Positions 1 through 8,528 of a stretch of DNA of 55,804 nucleotides are shown here, piece after piece; position 1 is the first letter of the stretch; every line of letters starts with the position of its first letter. Both the position numbers and the translations under genes were made by a program. The stretch comes from Nitrospirota bacterium (GTDB lineage Bacteria; Nitrospirota; Thermodesulfovibrionia; Thermodesulfovibrionales; Magnetobacteriaceae): the NCBI GenBank assembly GCA_015233015.1, contig JADFYO010000019.1:1-55804 (forward strand), read 5' to 3'. The notes under the pieces were generated by a model that had not been told where the DNA came from, made no database searches, and was given only the letters and a program-made list of their open reading frames with translations.

Positions 1-2
1 AC

Positions 3-362
3 TTCTTTGAAAAACCGTTTCAGAACTGGACACGCCAAAGTGCCGAAATCATGGGCACTGTGTTTATTCATGCCGATTACACTATCCCTATAGATGCGAT
101 AAGAGCGGAACTAACTCGTATAGTAAGCGCCTCTGAGTTATGGGATGGTAAAGTCTGCGGCCTTCAGGTAACAAACGCAACCCAGCAAACCATAGAGCTG
201 CGCTGTCTTGTAAGCTCCAAAGACGCCTCCATCAACTGGGACCTGCGGTGTATGGTCAGGGAAAAAATTATAGAGTTTATACAAAAAACATATCCACAGT
301 GTTTACCAAAACTACGTGCAGAGCTTAAAGAAGATACCGAGGGACAGAACTCGTCATCATGA
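3..362 (+). CDS. MscS-type mechanosensitive channel, C-terminal fragment
   Basis: This is the 3' end of a gene that begins outside the window; the frame is open from base 3. The visible 119 residues start with FFEKPFQNWTR and continue into an alpha/beta segment (DYTIPIDAIRAEL, then a strand ending ELRCLVSS), followed by a helix and a charged tail. This pattern fits the cytoplasmic C-terminal domain of small-conductance mechanosensitive channels, which release solutes at the inner membrane during hypo-osmotic shock. The pore-lining helix is not visible, so the assignment rests on the C-terminal pattern only. The gene converges on the DUF116 gene 88 bp away, and no terminator hairpin is evident between them. 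Confidence 0.7.
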   Translation, partial: FFEKPFQNWTRQSAEIMGTVFIHADYTIPIDAIRAELTRIVSASELWDGKVCGLQVTNATQQTIELRCLVSSKDASINWDLRCMVREKIIEFIQKTYPQCLPKLRAELKEDTEGQNSSS

Positions 363-450
363 ACCTCCTCGTTTCGGCTCAGTATGACATCTGCTTTTCC
401 CTTTGTAAATATGGGGGGTTCTTGACGATTACATTTAAGTAGGCCCTCGT

Positions 451-972
451 TTACGGACAAAGTGAGTTTATGGCCTCGATTACTTTTTCTATGCTGACAT
501 TGGTATTGTAACACGGGCCGTATGGCCGTTCGTTGTGAATCCCTATCACGGGCAGGGGATATGCGTCGGCTATGCCGCTGCTCAAATCACGCTCACACGC
601 AACCGCCACTATGGCGTGCGGGCGGACGTCGGTCACTATCTTCCTTGCCACTGAGCCGCCTGTGGCCATGTATAGCTCCACCTTCTTCTCCTCCGACACC
701 CCAATCAGGTCCTTTACGCCGCACCTGCCGCAGCGCTTGCAGTTATATATGTTGTTCGTTATCCTGATGTCGCATTTGTCGATTTGAAGGCAGTGCGGCA
801 GCATGAGAAGAATTTTCTGTGTCTTTATACCCTGTTTTAGAACCAATTTATTGTTTAAATTGATGATGTGACCTTGAAAACGCTCCTTTTTGTCTTTGAA
901 AAACGCACCAAGCAGCATCAGAAATGGATAATATATCTTCAGCACAATCCCCCGTAATAATTTAACCCACAT
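451..972 (-). CDS. DUF116 domain protein
   Basis: About 173 residues. A hydrophobic N-terminal stretch (KIYYPFLMLLGAFF) precedes a domain with a compact cysteine cluster (CKRCGRCG) and further cysteines (LPHCLQIDKCDI, VACERD, GPCYN). This matches DUF116 proteins, a family of unknown function whose cysteines suggest metal or Fe-S binding. I chose the ATG at 972 because GGAGG lies 7-8 bases upstream; an in-frame ATG at 993 lacks this. The start lies inside the 3' end of fmt (11-bp overlap), so translation is probably coupled to fmt. Def, fmt and this gene form one minus-strand unit. The role is unknown; linkage to fmt hints only at co-expression with translation-initiation genes. Confidence 0.85.
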   Translation of the reverse strand: MWVKLLRGIVLKIYYPFLMLLGAFFKDKKERFQGHIINLNNKLVLKQGIKTQKILLMLPHCLQIDKCDIRITNNIYNCKRCGRCGVKDLIGVSEEKKVELYMATGGSVARKIVTDVRPHAIVAVACERDLSSGIADAYPLPVIGIHNERPYGPCYNTNVSIEKVIEAINSLCP

Positions 973-1879
973 GGAGGATTTCCTCCCTCGCATTCACCCT
1001 GCCGCTGAGATAATCCCTGTATGACATCGGCCTTTTCCCCTCCGGCTGAAGCTCCTCTATTGACAGGAGGCCGTCTGAGGCTGCGATTAAAAAACCATCG
1101 CGGTCTTTTCTGACTACATCGCCGGGGTTATGGCCGCCATTGGACAGGTTGATTACAGCGCCTCTGAGTATCTTAATGCGCTGGTCATCGATGAACGTAA
1201 ACGCACCGGGATATACCCCCCTGATAAGGTTAACTATCTCCTCGGCTGGTCTTGACCACACTATTTGGCAGTCGTCTTTGGCGATGGGAGGGGCATATGA
1301 GGGGATGCCCTCTTGTGGCGCGGCCTTGAGCGTTCCATGCTCTATGCCGGTAAGTGTCTCAATCAGGAGCTTTGCGCCTATAACGGCAAGCCTTTCGGTT
1401 AATGTCTGCGCCGTGTCGCTTTCGTCTATAGCGGTCTTTCTGATTAGAAACACCGCCCCCGTGTCAACTCCCTCGTCCATCAGCATCGTGGTAACGCCGG
1501 TCTCTTTTTCACCGGCAATAATTGCGCGCTGAATTGGGGCGGCTCCCCTGTATTCAGGCAATATCGAGGCATGTACATTGATACACCCAAGCGGGGGAAG
1601 TCTTAACAGCTCCGTCGGCAATATCTTTCCATAAGCCGTAACGACAGCCGCGTCGGGCGCATAGCCTCGCATCTCATCGATAAACCCCGGCGTTCTGATA
1701 GAATGAGGCTGAATTATCCTCAGTGAGGACGCCTCTGCCAGTAGTTTGACAGGAGACGGCACCGCGCGTCTGCCAGCGTCAGGCTTTGTCACAACCGCGG
1801 CTATGTTATGTCCAGCCTTTAATAACGCATTAAGCGAGGGAATAGAAAAAGCCGGCGTCCCAAAAAATACTATATTCAA
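962..1879 (-). CDS. fmt: methionyl-tRNA formyltransferase
   Basis: 305 residues, close to the usual 310-315. It formylates the amino group of Met-tRNAfMet using 10-formyl-tetrahydrofolate in the cytoplasm. The N-terminal Rossmann domain opens with VFFGTPAFS. The catalytic core shows INVHASILPEYRG (the Asn and His of the active site) and the MDEGVDTGA segment carrying the catalytic Asp. The C-terminal RNA-binding domain follows from about residue 205. The start appears to be TTG, with AGGA a few bases upstream. It lies 58 bp downstream of def, the usual pairing, since the deformylase removes the group that Fmt adds. Its 3' end overlaps the DUF116 gene. Confidence 0.97.
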   Translation of the reverse strand: MNIVFFGTPAFSIPSLNALLKAGHNIAAVVTKPDAGRRAVPSPVKLLAEASSLRIIQPHSIRTPGFIDEMRGYAPDAAVVTAYGKILPTELLRLPPLGCINVHASILPEYRGAAPIQRAIIAGEKETGVTTMLMDEGVDTGAVFLIRKTAIDESDTAQTLTERLAVIGAKLLIETLTGIEHGTLKAAPQEGIPSYAPPIAKDDCQIVWSRPAEEIVNLIRGVYPGAFTFIDDQRIKILRGAVINLSNGGHNPGDVVRKDRDGFLIAASDGLLSIEELQPEGKRPMSYRDYLSGRVNAREEILHVG

Positions 1880-1937
1880 AATCCTGTCCCTTCCATAAGT
1901 TATTACAATACACTAACCAGGCGTATTATCGGGTTAA

Positions 1938-2432
1938 TCAGTTTGCAGCCTTTTTGATTGGGGGCATTGTATCTTCCATATTTACTTTATCCAGCAGAAG
2001 TATCCCGTTTAAATGGTCTATCTCGTGCTGCAACGCCCTTGCGAGGAGCCGCGCGGCCTCAATCTCTATCTGCCGGCCTTCTCTGTCAAGGCCCCTGACG
2101 AACACTATCGCCCGCCGCTCGACGGTTGTGGTAAACTCCGGCAGACTAAGACATCCCTCGGTGGACAATATATCTCCTTCTGAATAGACAATCTCCGGAT
2201 TTACTATTACCATGAGGCTGGGAGCGGCTTTGTCTCTTGCCGACGTATCTAACACAACAATCCTTTTTGAAACCGCAACCTGGGGCGCTGCAAGCCCTAT
2301 CCCTTCTGCGGCGTACATGGTTTCTATCATATCGTCGAAGAGTTTCTGCGTATCGCCGTCAATATCCTTAACCGGCGAGGCAATCCGCTTTAGCACCTTA
2401 GCTGGATACGTTTTTATTTTCAGTAAAGCCAT
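1938..2432 (-). CDS. def: peptide deformylase
   Basis: 164 residues. It removes the N-formyl group from nascent proteins using a metal centre. All three family motifs are present: GIGLAAPQ at residues 44-51, EGCLSLP at 92-98 (metal ligand Cys94) and QHEIDH at 135-140 (ligands His136 and His140, catalytic Glu137). The initiation region is unusual. A TATAAT box (2440-2445, minus strand) ends only 7 bases before the ATG and no Shine-Dalgarno sequence is visible, so the mRNA may be leaderless. It is the first gene of the def-fmt-DUF116 unit and is divergent from ribF. Confidence 0.97.
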   Translation of the reverse strand: MALLKIKTYPAKVLKRIASPVKDIDGDTQKLFDDMIETMYAAEGIGLAAPQVAVSKRIVVLDTSARDKAAPSLMVIVNPEIVYSEGDILSTEGCLSLPEFTTTVERRAIVFVRGLDREGRQIEIEAARLLARALQHEIDHLNGILLLDKVNMEDTMPPIKKAAN

Positions 2433-2439
2433 ATCTAAT

Positions 2440-2445
2440 ATTATA
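2440..2445 (-). promoter_or_regulatory. candidate -10 box of def, implying a leaderless mRNA
   Basis: TATAAT on the minus strand, 7 bases before the def ATG. A start 6-7 bases downstream of it would fall on or next to the ATG. No convincing -35 is present at the expected spacing, so this call rests on the -10 alone. Confidence 0.35.
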
Positions 2446-2504
2446 ACACTATTTTTTTTGAAAATTGTATAATTGTAAGGTTAATCTAAAAAACATACTG
2501 GGAG

Positions 2505-3446
2505 ATGGCATTGGAGATAATAAGAGGACTGGAGAATGTAACGAAGGAATATCATAACGCAATCATAACGCTAGGGAACTTTGACGGTGTTCACGCCGGT
2601 CACAGAAGGATATTACAACGGGTAAAGGCCGCTGCTGAACACGCCGAAGGCACATCGATAGTAATAACCTTCGACCCCCATCCCGTCAAAGTTGTGAACC
2701 CGCAGAAGGGTCTGAAAATACTGACCCCATTTGAAATAAAGGCTGAACTGGTAGAGAAGACCGGCATGGACGTCCTCCTGTGCATAGATTTCAACAAGGA
2801 GTTCTCATCGATAGCCCCCGATTATTTTATCGAAGAGATATTGCTTAAACGCCTTAGGGCCTCGCACATCATCGTAGGACATAATTACAGGTTTGGCAAG
2901 GGTAAAAAAGGCTCGACCGATGTGCTCAGGCGGCGGGCGGCCAAATTCGGCTTTAAGTTTAACGTAGTCAGAAATGTTACCAGATGTGGGAATGTGGTAA
3001 GCAGCAGTTCGATAAGACACCTGCTCACGCGCGGCGATGTTGTAGAGGCGCATGAACTTCTGGGAAGACCGTACTTCATACAATCACAGGTGATAACCGG
3101 AACAGGCAGAGGGAAGACACTCCTCCAAACGCCTACCGCTAATCTCTCCCTGCCTGATGAACTCGTGCCTAAGCCAGGCGTGTATGTGGTCAGGGCAACT
3201 GTTGAGGGTGTTTCTTATGACGCCGTTGCAAACATCGGCACAAACCCCACATTCGGCGGTGAGCATACTGCATACGAGGTACATCTCTTTGGCTATGACA
3301 AAAACCTTGTCGGCAAGACCATACGCGTGTATTTCATAAAGCGGCTTCGGGATGAGAAGGCATACCCGTCCCCGGATGACCTCAAGGCACAAATAGTAAA
3401 AGACATCGCACGGGCTAAGGAAATTCTGGCCGCGACCCCGGCATAA
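2505..3446 (+). CDS. ribF: bifunctional riboflavin kinase / FAD synthetase
   Basis: 313 residues, the usual length. It phosphorylates riboflavin to FMN and adenylates FMN to FAD. The N-terminal nucleotidyltransferase domain has GNFDGVHAGHRRIL (GxFDGxHxGH-type motif) at about residue 24, FDPHP, and VGHNYRFGKG. The C-terminal kinase domain has GRGKTLLQTPTANL and VANIGTNPTFGG. The ATG at 2505 directly abuts GGGAG, which is too close. A TTG at 2511 would place GGGAG six bases upstream and give the family-like N-terminus MEIIRGLE, so the true start may be 2511. It ends one base before the end of the convergent fumC, with no terminator between them. No FMN riboswitch fits in the 72-bp upstream gap. 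Confidence 0.96.
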   Translation: MALEIIRGLENVTKEYHNAIITLGNFDGVHAGHRRILQRVKAAAEHAEGTSIVITFDPHPVKVVNPQKGLKILTPFEIKAELVEKTGMDVLLCIDFNKEFSSIAPDYFIEEILLKRLRASHIIVGHNYRFGKGKKGSTDVLRRRAAKFGFKFNVVRNVTRCGNVVSSSSIRHLLTRGDVVEAHELLGRPYFIQSQVITGTGRGKTLLQTPTANLSLPDELVPKPGVYVVRATVEGVSYDAVANIGTNPTFGGEHTAYEVHLFGYDKNLVGKTIRVYFIKRLRDEKAYPSPDDLKAQIVKDIARAKEILAATPA

Positions 3447-3447
3447 T

Positions 3448-4881
3448 TTAGATATTCGGGCCGGTCATTGCCTCCGGCCGCACGTGCCGGTCAAATTCCT
3501 CGCCGGTCAGAAAACCAAGAGAAAGGCACGCCTGACGAAGCGTCATATCCTCCTCCACGGCCTTATGGGCCAGCACAGCGCACTTATCATATCCTATTAC
3601 CGGACTTAATGCGGTGACAAGCATCAGTGAGCGCTCGACATATGATCTTACGCGCCCCTCGTCAACCTTAATGCCCCTGACAAGGAATTCCTCAAAACTC
3701 AGGCAAGCACCAGTAAGAATATTCACAGAGTGTAATAGATTAAATATCATAACGGGCTTAAAGACATTCAGCTCGAAATTCCCCTGAGAACCGGCAATGC
3801 CTACTGCCGCGTCGTTTCCCATCACCTGAACGCACACCATAGTCATTGCCTCGCACTGTGTGGGGTTGACCTTTCCGGGCATGATTGAGGAGCCGGGTTC
3901 ATTGGCTGGAAGGATAAGCTCCCCAAGACCGCAGCGCGGACCGCTCCCAAGCCACCGGATATCGTTCGCTATCTTCATCAAAGACGTTGCAAGGGTGCGC
4001 GTGGCCCCGCTTGCCGCCACAATCGCCTCATGCGCGGCAAGGGCCGCGAATTTATTAGAAGCTGATACAAAGGGAAGACCCGTAAGGGCGGCAATATGTG
4101 CGGCTACGGTCTCTGCAAACTGAGGGTGTGTATTAAGACCGGTGCCGACGGCCGTCCCGCCAATGGCAAGCTCATATAGCGCAGGGAGCGTGTTATCGAG
4201 ATATTTCAGGCAATAGTCAAGCTGGGCAATATAGCCGGAGAACTCCTGTCCGACGGTCAGCGGGACGGCGTCCTGGAGATGTGTGCGGCCGATTTTGACG
4301 ATGACAGCGAATTCGGCGGCCTTTTTGCCGAGCGCGTCGCGAAGTGTCTTTACGGCCGGTATCAGTCTGTTATATATGGCAGCGGCGGCGGCAATGTGCA
4401 TAGCAGTAGGAAACGTATCGTTTGAAGATTGGGATTGATTGACATGGTCGTTGGGATGTATGGGGGTTTTACTGCCCATGCGGCCGCCACAAATCTCGAT
4501 GGCGCGGTTAGAGATAACCTCGTTTACGTTCATATTGGTCTGAGTGCCGCTTCCGGTCTGCCACACCATCAAAGGGAAATGCCCGTTGAGTTTCTCTTCG
4601 ATTATCTCCTCGGAGGCACGCACGATAAGTTCTGCCTTATCTGCGGTAAGCAGGCCAAGTTCGGTGTTGGCGATAGCGGCGGCCTTTTTGAGTATGCCGA
4701 AGGCGTGGATGACCTCAGCAGGCATGAGGTCGTGTCCTATGGAAAAGTGAACGAGAGAGCGCTGCGTCTGAGCACCCCAGTAACTGTTAGCAGGGACGGC
4801 AATCTCTCCCATACTGTCTGTTTCAACGCGTGTATCAGGCATATCTTTCATACGCAGCTCATTACAATTGCTTTCAGACAT
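3448..4881 (-). CDS. fumC: class II fumarate hydratase
   Basis: 477 residues, slightly longer than the usual 460-465 because of an N-terminal tail. It interconverts fumarate and malate in the TCA cycle and is the iron-independent class II enzyme. Diagnostic segments are YWGAQTQRS near the N-terminus, [33 protein letters not shown], and the superfamily signature [11 protein letters not shown] near residue 327. In-frame ATGs at 4851 and 4842 would remove the tail and match typical starts (then [10 protein letters not shown]). None of the three has a clear Shine-Dalgarno. A TACAAT box lies just upstream of the 4881 ATG, so a very short leader is possible. Confidence 0.95.
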   Translation of the reverse strand: MSESNCNELRMKDMPDTRVETDSMGEIAVPANSYWGAQTQRSLVHFSIGHDLMPAEVIHAFGILKKAAAIANTELGLLTADKAELIVRASEEIIEEKLNGHFPLMVWQTGSGTQTNMNVNEVISNRAIEICGGRMGSKTPIHPNDHVNQSQSSNDTFPTAMHIAAAAAIYNRLIPAVKTLRDALGKKAAEFAVIVKIGRTHLQDAVPLTVGQEFSGYIAQLDYCLKYLDNTLPALYELAIGGTAVGTGLNTHPQFAETVAAHIAALTGLPFVSASNKFAALAAHEAIVAASGATRTLATSLMKIANDIRWLGSGPRCGLGELILPANEPGSSIMPGKVNPTQCEAMTMVCVQVMGNDAAVGIAGSQGNFELNVFKPVMIFNLLHSVNILTGACLSFEEFLVRGIKVDEGRVRSYVERSLMLVTALSPVIGYDKCAVLAHKAVEEDMTLRQACLSLGFLTGEEFDRHVRPEAMTGPNI

Positions 4882-4976
4882 GACGTATTATTGTATAAAT
4901 ATGGCGTTAATATCAACTCATGTTGAAATTTCCAAAGAGGTTGTCGAAATTTCAGTGAATACGGGATAATGAAGGT

Positions 4977-5330
4977 ATGGTAACGGCAATTGATACGTTG
5001 AGGATATACGAGCGGTTGCGGGTCGCTGAACTAAGCGACAGGGCCGCCAAGGAGATAGCCGAGGTCTTTCGGGAATTCATTGAAGACCGGCTGGCTACTA
5101 AGAAAGATGTTGAATTTGCTAAGTCTGAGCTAAAAGCAGAGATAGCGAAGTCTAAAACCGAACTTGAACTCAAAATGGTATCGATCAGGTCCGAACTTGA
5201 ACTCAAAATAGAATCAACCAAAACTGAAATAGCGAAGTCCAAAGCCGAGACGCTAAAGTGGATATTATTTCTCTTATGGGTCGGGCAGTTATTTGCAATG
5301 TTCGCCATGTTTAAAGCCTTCATCAAATAA
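4977..5330 (+). CDS. small coiled-coil membrane protein, DUF1640-like
   Basis: 117 residues of unknown function. A long charged helix spans roughly residues 15-88, with heptad-like repetition of KSELKAEIAKSKTELELK-type units. It ends in a single C-terminal transmembrane segment (LKWILFLLWVGQLFAMFAMFKAF). This architecture resembles the DUF1640/CCDC90-like coiled-coil proteins common in environmental bacteria, anchored in the inner membrane. The gene is monocistronic and divergent from fumC. The DNA of the coiled coil is internally repetitive (aaatcgaa/gcgaagtc-type motifs), consistent with expansion by duplication. Confidence 0.7.
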   Translation: MVTAIDTLRIYERLRVAELSDRAAKEIAEVFREFIEDRLATKKDVEFAKSELKAEIAKSKTELELKMVSIRSELELKIESTKTEIAKSKAETLKWILFLLWVGQLFAMFAMFKAFIK

Positions 5331-5365
5331 TATACCTTCTATAGTTACAGGATTTCCCATAGGTC

Positions 5366-5448
5366 TGTCATTCCCGTGCTGAGAGCGGAACTCCAGCCCT
5401 TATACCATTTTCTGAAAAGCATGGATTCCTGCTTTCGCAGGAATGACA
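5366..5448. repeat. imperfect palindromic REP-like element
   Basis: The left arm begins TGTCATTCCCG and ends CTCCAG. The right arm runs from TGGATTCCTG to GCAGGAATGACA and is its approximate reverse complement, with an inner hairpin CCTGCTTTCGCAGG. The element lies in the 397-bp gene-free stretch 5331-5727 and looks like a dispersed repetitive extragenic palindrome. A short open frame across it is not supported as a gene. Confidence 0.6.
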
Positions 5449-5557
5449 AAATTCATGTTATTCCCATATGGTTAAATTCAGTACAATATTCATATCAGAA
5501 TAAATCATTTAAAACAATACATTACGAGAAGTTTATGAATTTATCTAAACTCATATA

Positions 5558-5575
5558 TGTTACGTTTACGTAACA
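5558..5575. promoter_or_regulatory. perfect 7-bp inverted repeat, candidate operator
   Basis: TGTTACG-TTTA-CGTAACA. It sits 22 bp upstream of the candidate -35 box of the TPR/metallo-beta-lactamase gene, a position suited to an activator or repressor site. No known regulator is recognised from the sequence. Confidence 0.35.
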
Positions 5576-5597
5576 CTATCAAATAATAAAAAATATG

Positions 5598-5627
5598 TTG
5601 ACAAATTGAATTATGATATTTTAGTAT
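5598..5627 (+). promoter_or_regulatory. candidate sigma-70 promoter of the TPR/MBL gene
   Basis: TTGACA (5598-5603, perfect) and TAGTAT (5622-5627, 4 of 6), separated by 18 bp in an A/T-rich stretch. It would give a leader of about 100 nt before the TPR/metallo-beta-lactamase gene. Confidence 0.5.
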
Positions 5628-5702
5628 AAAATGTGCGCTGACAATTTATTTGTGTGCTTGTGTGAGCTGAAGGCAATACGCGTTAGAGGAGGTTTTTGTG
5701 AT

Positions 5703-5762
5703 ATGACAAATATGCAGAACACTACTAATGGAGGAACAAATGGAACATCAAGAGAAAATTGA
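5703..5762 (+). CDS. putative 19-residue leader peptide
   Basis: An ATG at 5703 follows a near-perfect Shine-Dalgarno (AGGAGG at about 5686-5691). It opens a 19-codon frame rich in Asn and Thr (MTNMQNTTNGG...), which ends inside the start region of the TPR/MBL gene in another frame. The strongest ribosome-binding site in the leader therefore belongs to this frame rather than to the large gene. It could be a coupling or attenuating leader, or a chance frame. Confidence 0.3.
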   Translation: MTNMQNTTNGGTNGTSREN

Positions 5763-7812
5763 AGGACTTCGCCGGTTGTATGAGCAGATTTATGATCTCT
5801 ATGTTGCAGGAACGGACAACGAATGTGAGGCACTAATAAAAGAGGCACTGGAGCAGTCTGTGGGTGATGAGGCGTATTGTTTATTCTTTGAAGGACTACG
5901 CGCCAGATACATTGATACAGATTATGAGTTACAAGAAAAACTTTTAAGAAATGCTGTAGAAGTAAGTCCTATGGATTATTTTCTTATCAGGAATTTGGGG
6001 ATACCTTTATATTATCAGGGCAAATATGACGAGTCGATACAGTGTTATGACGAAGCTCTCAAGATTAACCCTGATGATTACCGAGCCCTTAGGAACAAGG
6101 GAATGTCCCTATCAAATCAGGGCAAAGACGATGAGGCGATACGGTGTTTTGATGAAGCGCTCAGGATTAAATCTGATTATTATCTTACCTTTACGAGCAA
6201 AGGAATATCTCTATCAAATCAGGGCAAAGACGATGAGGCGATACGGTGTTTTGATGAAGCGCTCAGGATTAAATCTGATTGTTACGATGCCTTGACGGGC
6301 AAGGGATTATCCCTATCAAATCAGGGCAAAGAAGGTGAGGCCTTCAAATTAATTAAGGAGGCCTATAAAATAGCCCCTGTTGACGATGATTATACAACTC
6401 AAGTATTAGAGAATATGTGTAAAATACTGGGGCAGGATCTTCATAAGGTTGTAAATGAAATTGAAAAAAGCAGGACTATTACTGGTATAGCATTTGAGAG
6501 GACTCCGAAAGGTCTTGCAATGTTGCGATTGCTTATTAAAGGTGTAAAGGAAGAGTTTAAAGGTAAAATAGATGAATTTGAAAGAGATATGGATGGGTTC
6601 GAGGAAAATAAAAATAGATTTTTTACTCCTAAATCATGCATTAAACAAGATTTTCCCCTGCTTTTAACATTGAGAAAGTGGAACTCATATACCCCTATCA
6701 TCCCATCAGACGGCGAAGAGAGAAGTATCGGCGGCGGATACTTTATTTATTATAGAGGAAAAGGGACAGTCATTGACCCCGGATATAATTTTATTGAGAA
6801 TTTTTACAGAGCCGGAGGAAGAGTCTTTGACATTGACAATGTCGTTCTTACCCACGCGCATAATGACCACACAATTGACTTTGAGTCAATAATGACATTG
6901 ATATATCAGTATAATGATGAAAATGAATTTGGCGTGGATAAACCTGAACATAAATCCATAACCTTGTATATGAACGCCGGAAGCTTTATGAAGTTTTCTG
7001 GGTTTCTGAATTTGAGAGACTGTGATTACATAAAAAATGTGTTTACGCTGACTGCCGGCAATACATACAAGATTGATGAGGGGTTTACTATGGCAGCATT
7101 ACCAGCATATCACGATGAGATAATAACAAAGAAATATGCCGTAGGGTTGCACCTCGCGTTTGATTGTGGCAAAGATGATTCTGGCAATGATGTAAAGAGA
7201 AATATTATTTTCACGTCAGATACAGGGCTTTTCCCAAAAAAAGATAAAGATACTGTAGATATAAACAAAGATGAAATACATATATCTTACAGGGATACAA
7301 TCAAGGTGGAGGATGTAAATCTTTTAGTTGCTCATCTCGGTTCGATAAGACCTAAAGAAATAAGAGAGGAGAAAGACTTAGGAAAGATGTTTTATCCAAA
7401 CCATCTTGGGCTTCTTGGCACTGCAAGAATGATAACAGTCATAAAACCACGGCTTGCAGTAGTTTCTGAGTTTGGAGAAGAATTACGCAATTTCAGAGAT
7501 GATCTTATGGAGATGTTGGGAAGAATGGTGGAGCAACATCTTAAAAATAAAAAAGATGAAGAAGTCACAAAGGTTTTACCAGCTGATTTACCTTTTATTT
7601 ATAATATTAAGAGTGAGGAAATCTATTGTATGGTATCGGATAAAATGGTAGATTACAAACAAATATCTGCTGAATTAATTGACAGCGTGTTCTATTATTC
7701 CTGCGCGAAGCCTAAAACTGAAAAAAAGAAGGTCGAGGTAGAAATAGATAAATACAAGGGTTACCTTAGAAACGGTAAACTCCCATATTTAAAAGACCCC
7801 GGGACGTGTTAA
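5728..7812 (+). CDS. TPR-repeat / metallo-beta-lactamase-fold fusion protein
   Basis: 694 residues with no signal peptide, so probably cytoplasmic. Residues 75-230 hold TPR helices of 34-residue period (YDESIQCYDEALKINPDDY and relatives). Residues about 315-610 form a metallo-beta-lactamase-like domain: THAHNDHT gives the HxHxDH metal motif at His376, His378, Asp380 and His381; YHDE is near 461; FTSDTG is near 498; NHLGLLG follows near residue 560. A hydrolase acting within a protein-protein scaffold is inferred; the substrate is unknown. The start is uncertain: ATG 5728 contains GGAGGA, which serves as a ribosome-binding site for a second in-frame ATG at 5740. Two TPRs are almost identical at the DNA level (102-bp period). 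Confidence 0.8.
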   Translation: MEEQMEHQEKIEGLRRLYEQIYDLYVAGTDNECEALIKEALEQSVGDEAYCLFFEGLRARYIDTDYELQEKLLRNAVEVSPMDYFLIRNLGIPLYYQGKYDESIQCYDEALKINPDDYRALRNKGMSLSNQGKDDEAIRCFDEALRIKSDYYLTFTSKGISLSNQGKDDEAIRCFDEALRIKSDCYDALTGKGLSLSNQGKEGEAFKLIKEAYKIAPVDDDYTTQVLENMCKILGQDLHKVVNEIEKSRTITGIAFERTPKGLAMLRLLIKGVKEEFKGKIDEFERDMDGFEENKNRFFTPKSCIKQDFPLLLTLRKWNSYTPIIPSDGEERSIGGGYFIYYRGKGTVIDPGYNFIENFYRAGGRVFDIDNVVLTHAHNDHTIDFESIMTLIYQYNDENEFGVDKPEHKSITLYMNAGSFMKFSGFLNLRDCDYIKNVFTLTAGNTYKIDEGFTMAALPAYHDEIITKKYAVGLHLAFDCGKDDSGNDVKRNIIFTSDTGLFPKKDKDTVDINKDEIHISYRDTIKVEDVNLLVAHLGSIRPKEIREEKDLGKMFYPNHLGLLGTARMITVIKPRLAVVSEFGEELRNFRDDLMEMLGRMVEQHLKNKKDEEVTKVLPADLPFIYNIKSEEIYCMVSDKMVDYKQISAELIDSVFYYSCAKPKTEKKKVEVEIDKYKGYLRNGKLPYLKDPGTC
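6109..6332 (+). repeat. 102-bp-period intragenic TPR duplication
   Basis: Bases 6109-6178 and 6211-6280 are identical over 70 bp, and a third copy starting at 6313 matches for its first 20 bp. The period of 102 bp equals one 34-residue TPR. Identity at synonymous sites points to recent duplication or gene conversion. Confidence 0.9.
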
Positions 7813-7866
7813 TGGTCATCTCCCCCCGTGCAGACAAAACCCTGCGTTTGGTGATATACTATCAGT

Positions 7867-8379
7867 ATGGAAACCTTAGAAAGAGATTTAGACTTAACTG
7901 AGATCATCAACGGAGAGGAAGTTATGGGGCCTAGTCCATTTGGTAAACATCAGGGTGTTGTAGGAAACTTGTATCTGAAAATAGCATCGTTTGTCTTAAC
8001 AAGAGATTTAGGGAAAGTTTACTTTTCCCCGCTTGATGTAATCTTTGAGGATGAGTTCAACCGCCTTCAGCCGGATATCCTGTTTATCAGTAAAAATAAT
8101 CTAAATATCTTGCAGGACTGGATACGCGGCGTGCCGGATATGGTTTGTGAGATAATATCCCCGGGCAGCTATGAGAGAGATACTAAAGTTAAGAAGGCAA
8201 TATACGAGAAATACCGGGTGCCGGAGTACTGGATAGTCATGCCGGAACTTGAGGAGATTCAAATCCTAACCATTGAAGACGCTAAGTACAAGGTACATTC
8301 CATTGCGGCTATCGATGGCATCGTTCAATCTAAAGTCATAGCGGGGCTTCAGGTCAACATCAGAGATATATTCGAGTAA
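7867..8379 (+). CDS. Uma2-family PD-(D/E)xK nuclease-like protein
   Basis: 170 residues. It matches the Uma2 (DUF820) family of PD-(D/E)xK-fold proteins: an N-terminal hexapeptide region (GPSPFGKHQGVVGNL), LQPDILFIS carrying the nuclease-core Asp, DMVCEIISPGS carrying the Glu, and KKAIYEKYRVPEYWIV with the family's characteristic Tyr/Trp pattern. These genes occur in many copies in cyanobacteria and some environmental phyla; their biological role is not established. There is no obvious Shine-Dalgarno before the ATG. It lies 54 bp after the TPR/MBL gene. A decayed relative of its C-terminus is present at 25804-25890. Confidence 0.88.
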   Translation: METLERDLDLTEIINGEEVMGPSPFGKHQGVVGNLYLKIASFVLTRDLGKVYFSPLDVIFEDEFNRLQPDILFISKNNLNILQDWIRGVPDMVCEIISPGSYERDTKVKKAIYEKYRVPEYWIVMPELEEIQILTIEDAKYKVHSIAAIDGIVQSKVIAGLQVNIRDIFE

Positions 8380-8498
8380 CATCTCAAGGAAACCGTAGTG
8401 GCATCGTAAAGCGTCAATATCTAAAGCAGTTCGGCAGGACAGCCGCGTTTCATTCATCGCTGTGGATATAAAAAAATTATTTATTTTCAAATAAGCTC

Positions 8499-8528
8499 TT
8501 GACATACAGACAGTCGATATGTTTTAAT
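8499..8528 (+). promoter_or_regulatory. candidate promoter of the NlpC/P60 gene
   Basis: TTGACA (8499-8504) and TTTAAT (8523-8528) separated by 18 bp, about 120 bp upstream of the secreted NlpC/P60 gene. Confidence 0.45.

Noticed and set aside
2433-2504. FMN riboswitch before ribF
   Set aside because: Only 72 bp separate def and ribF, too short for the conserved aptamer, and none of its conserved segments is seen.
5376-5573. Short plus-strand open frame
   Set aside because: It lies across a REP-like palindrome and the promoter/operator region of the next gene and has no coding features.
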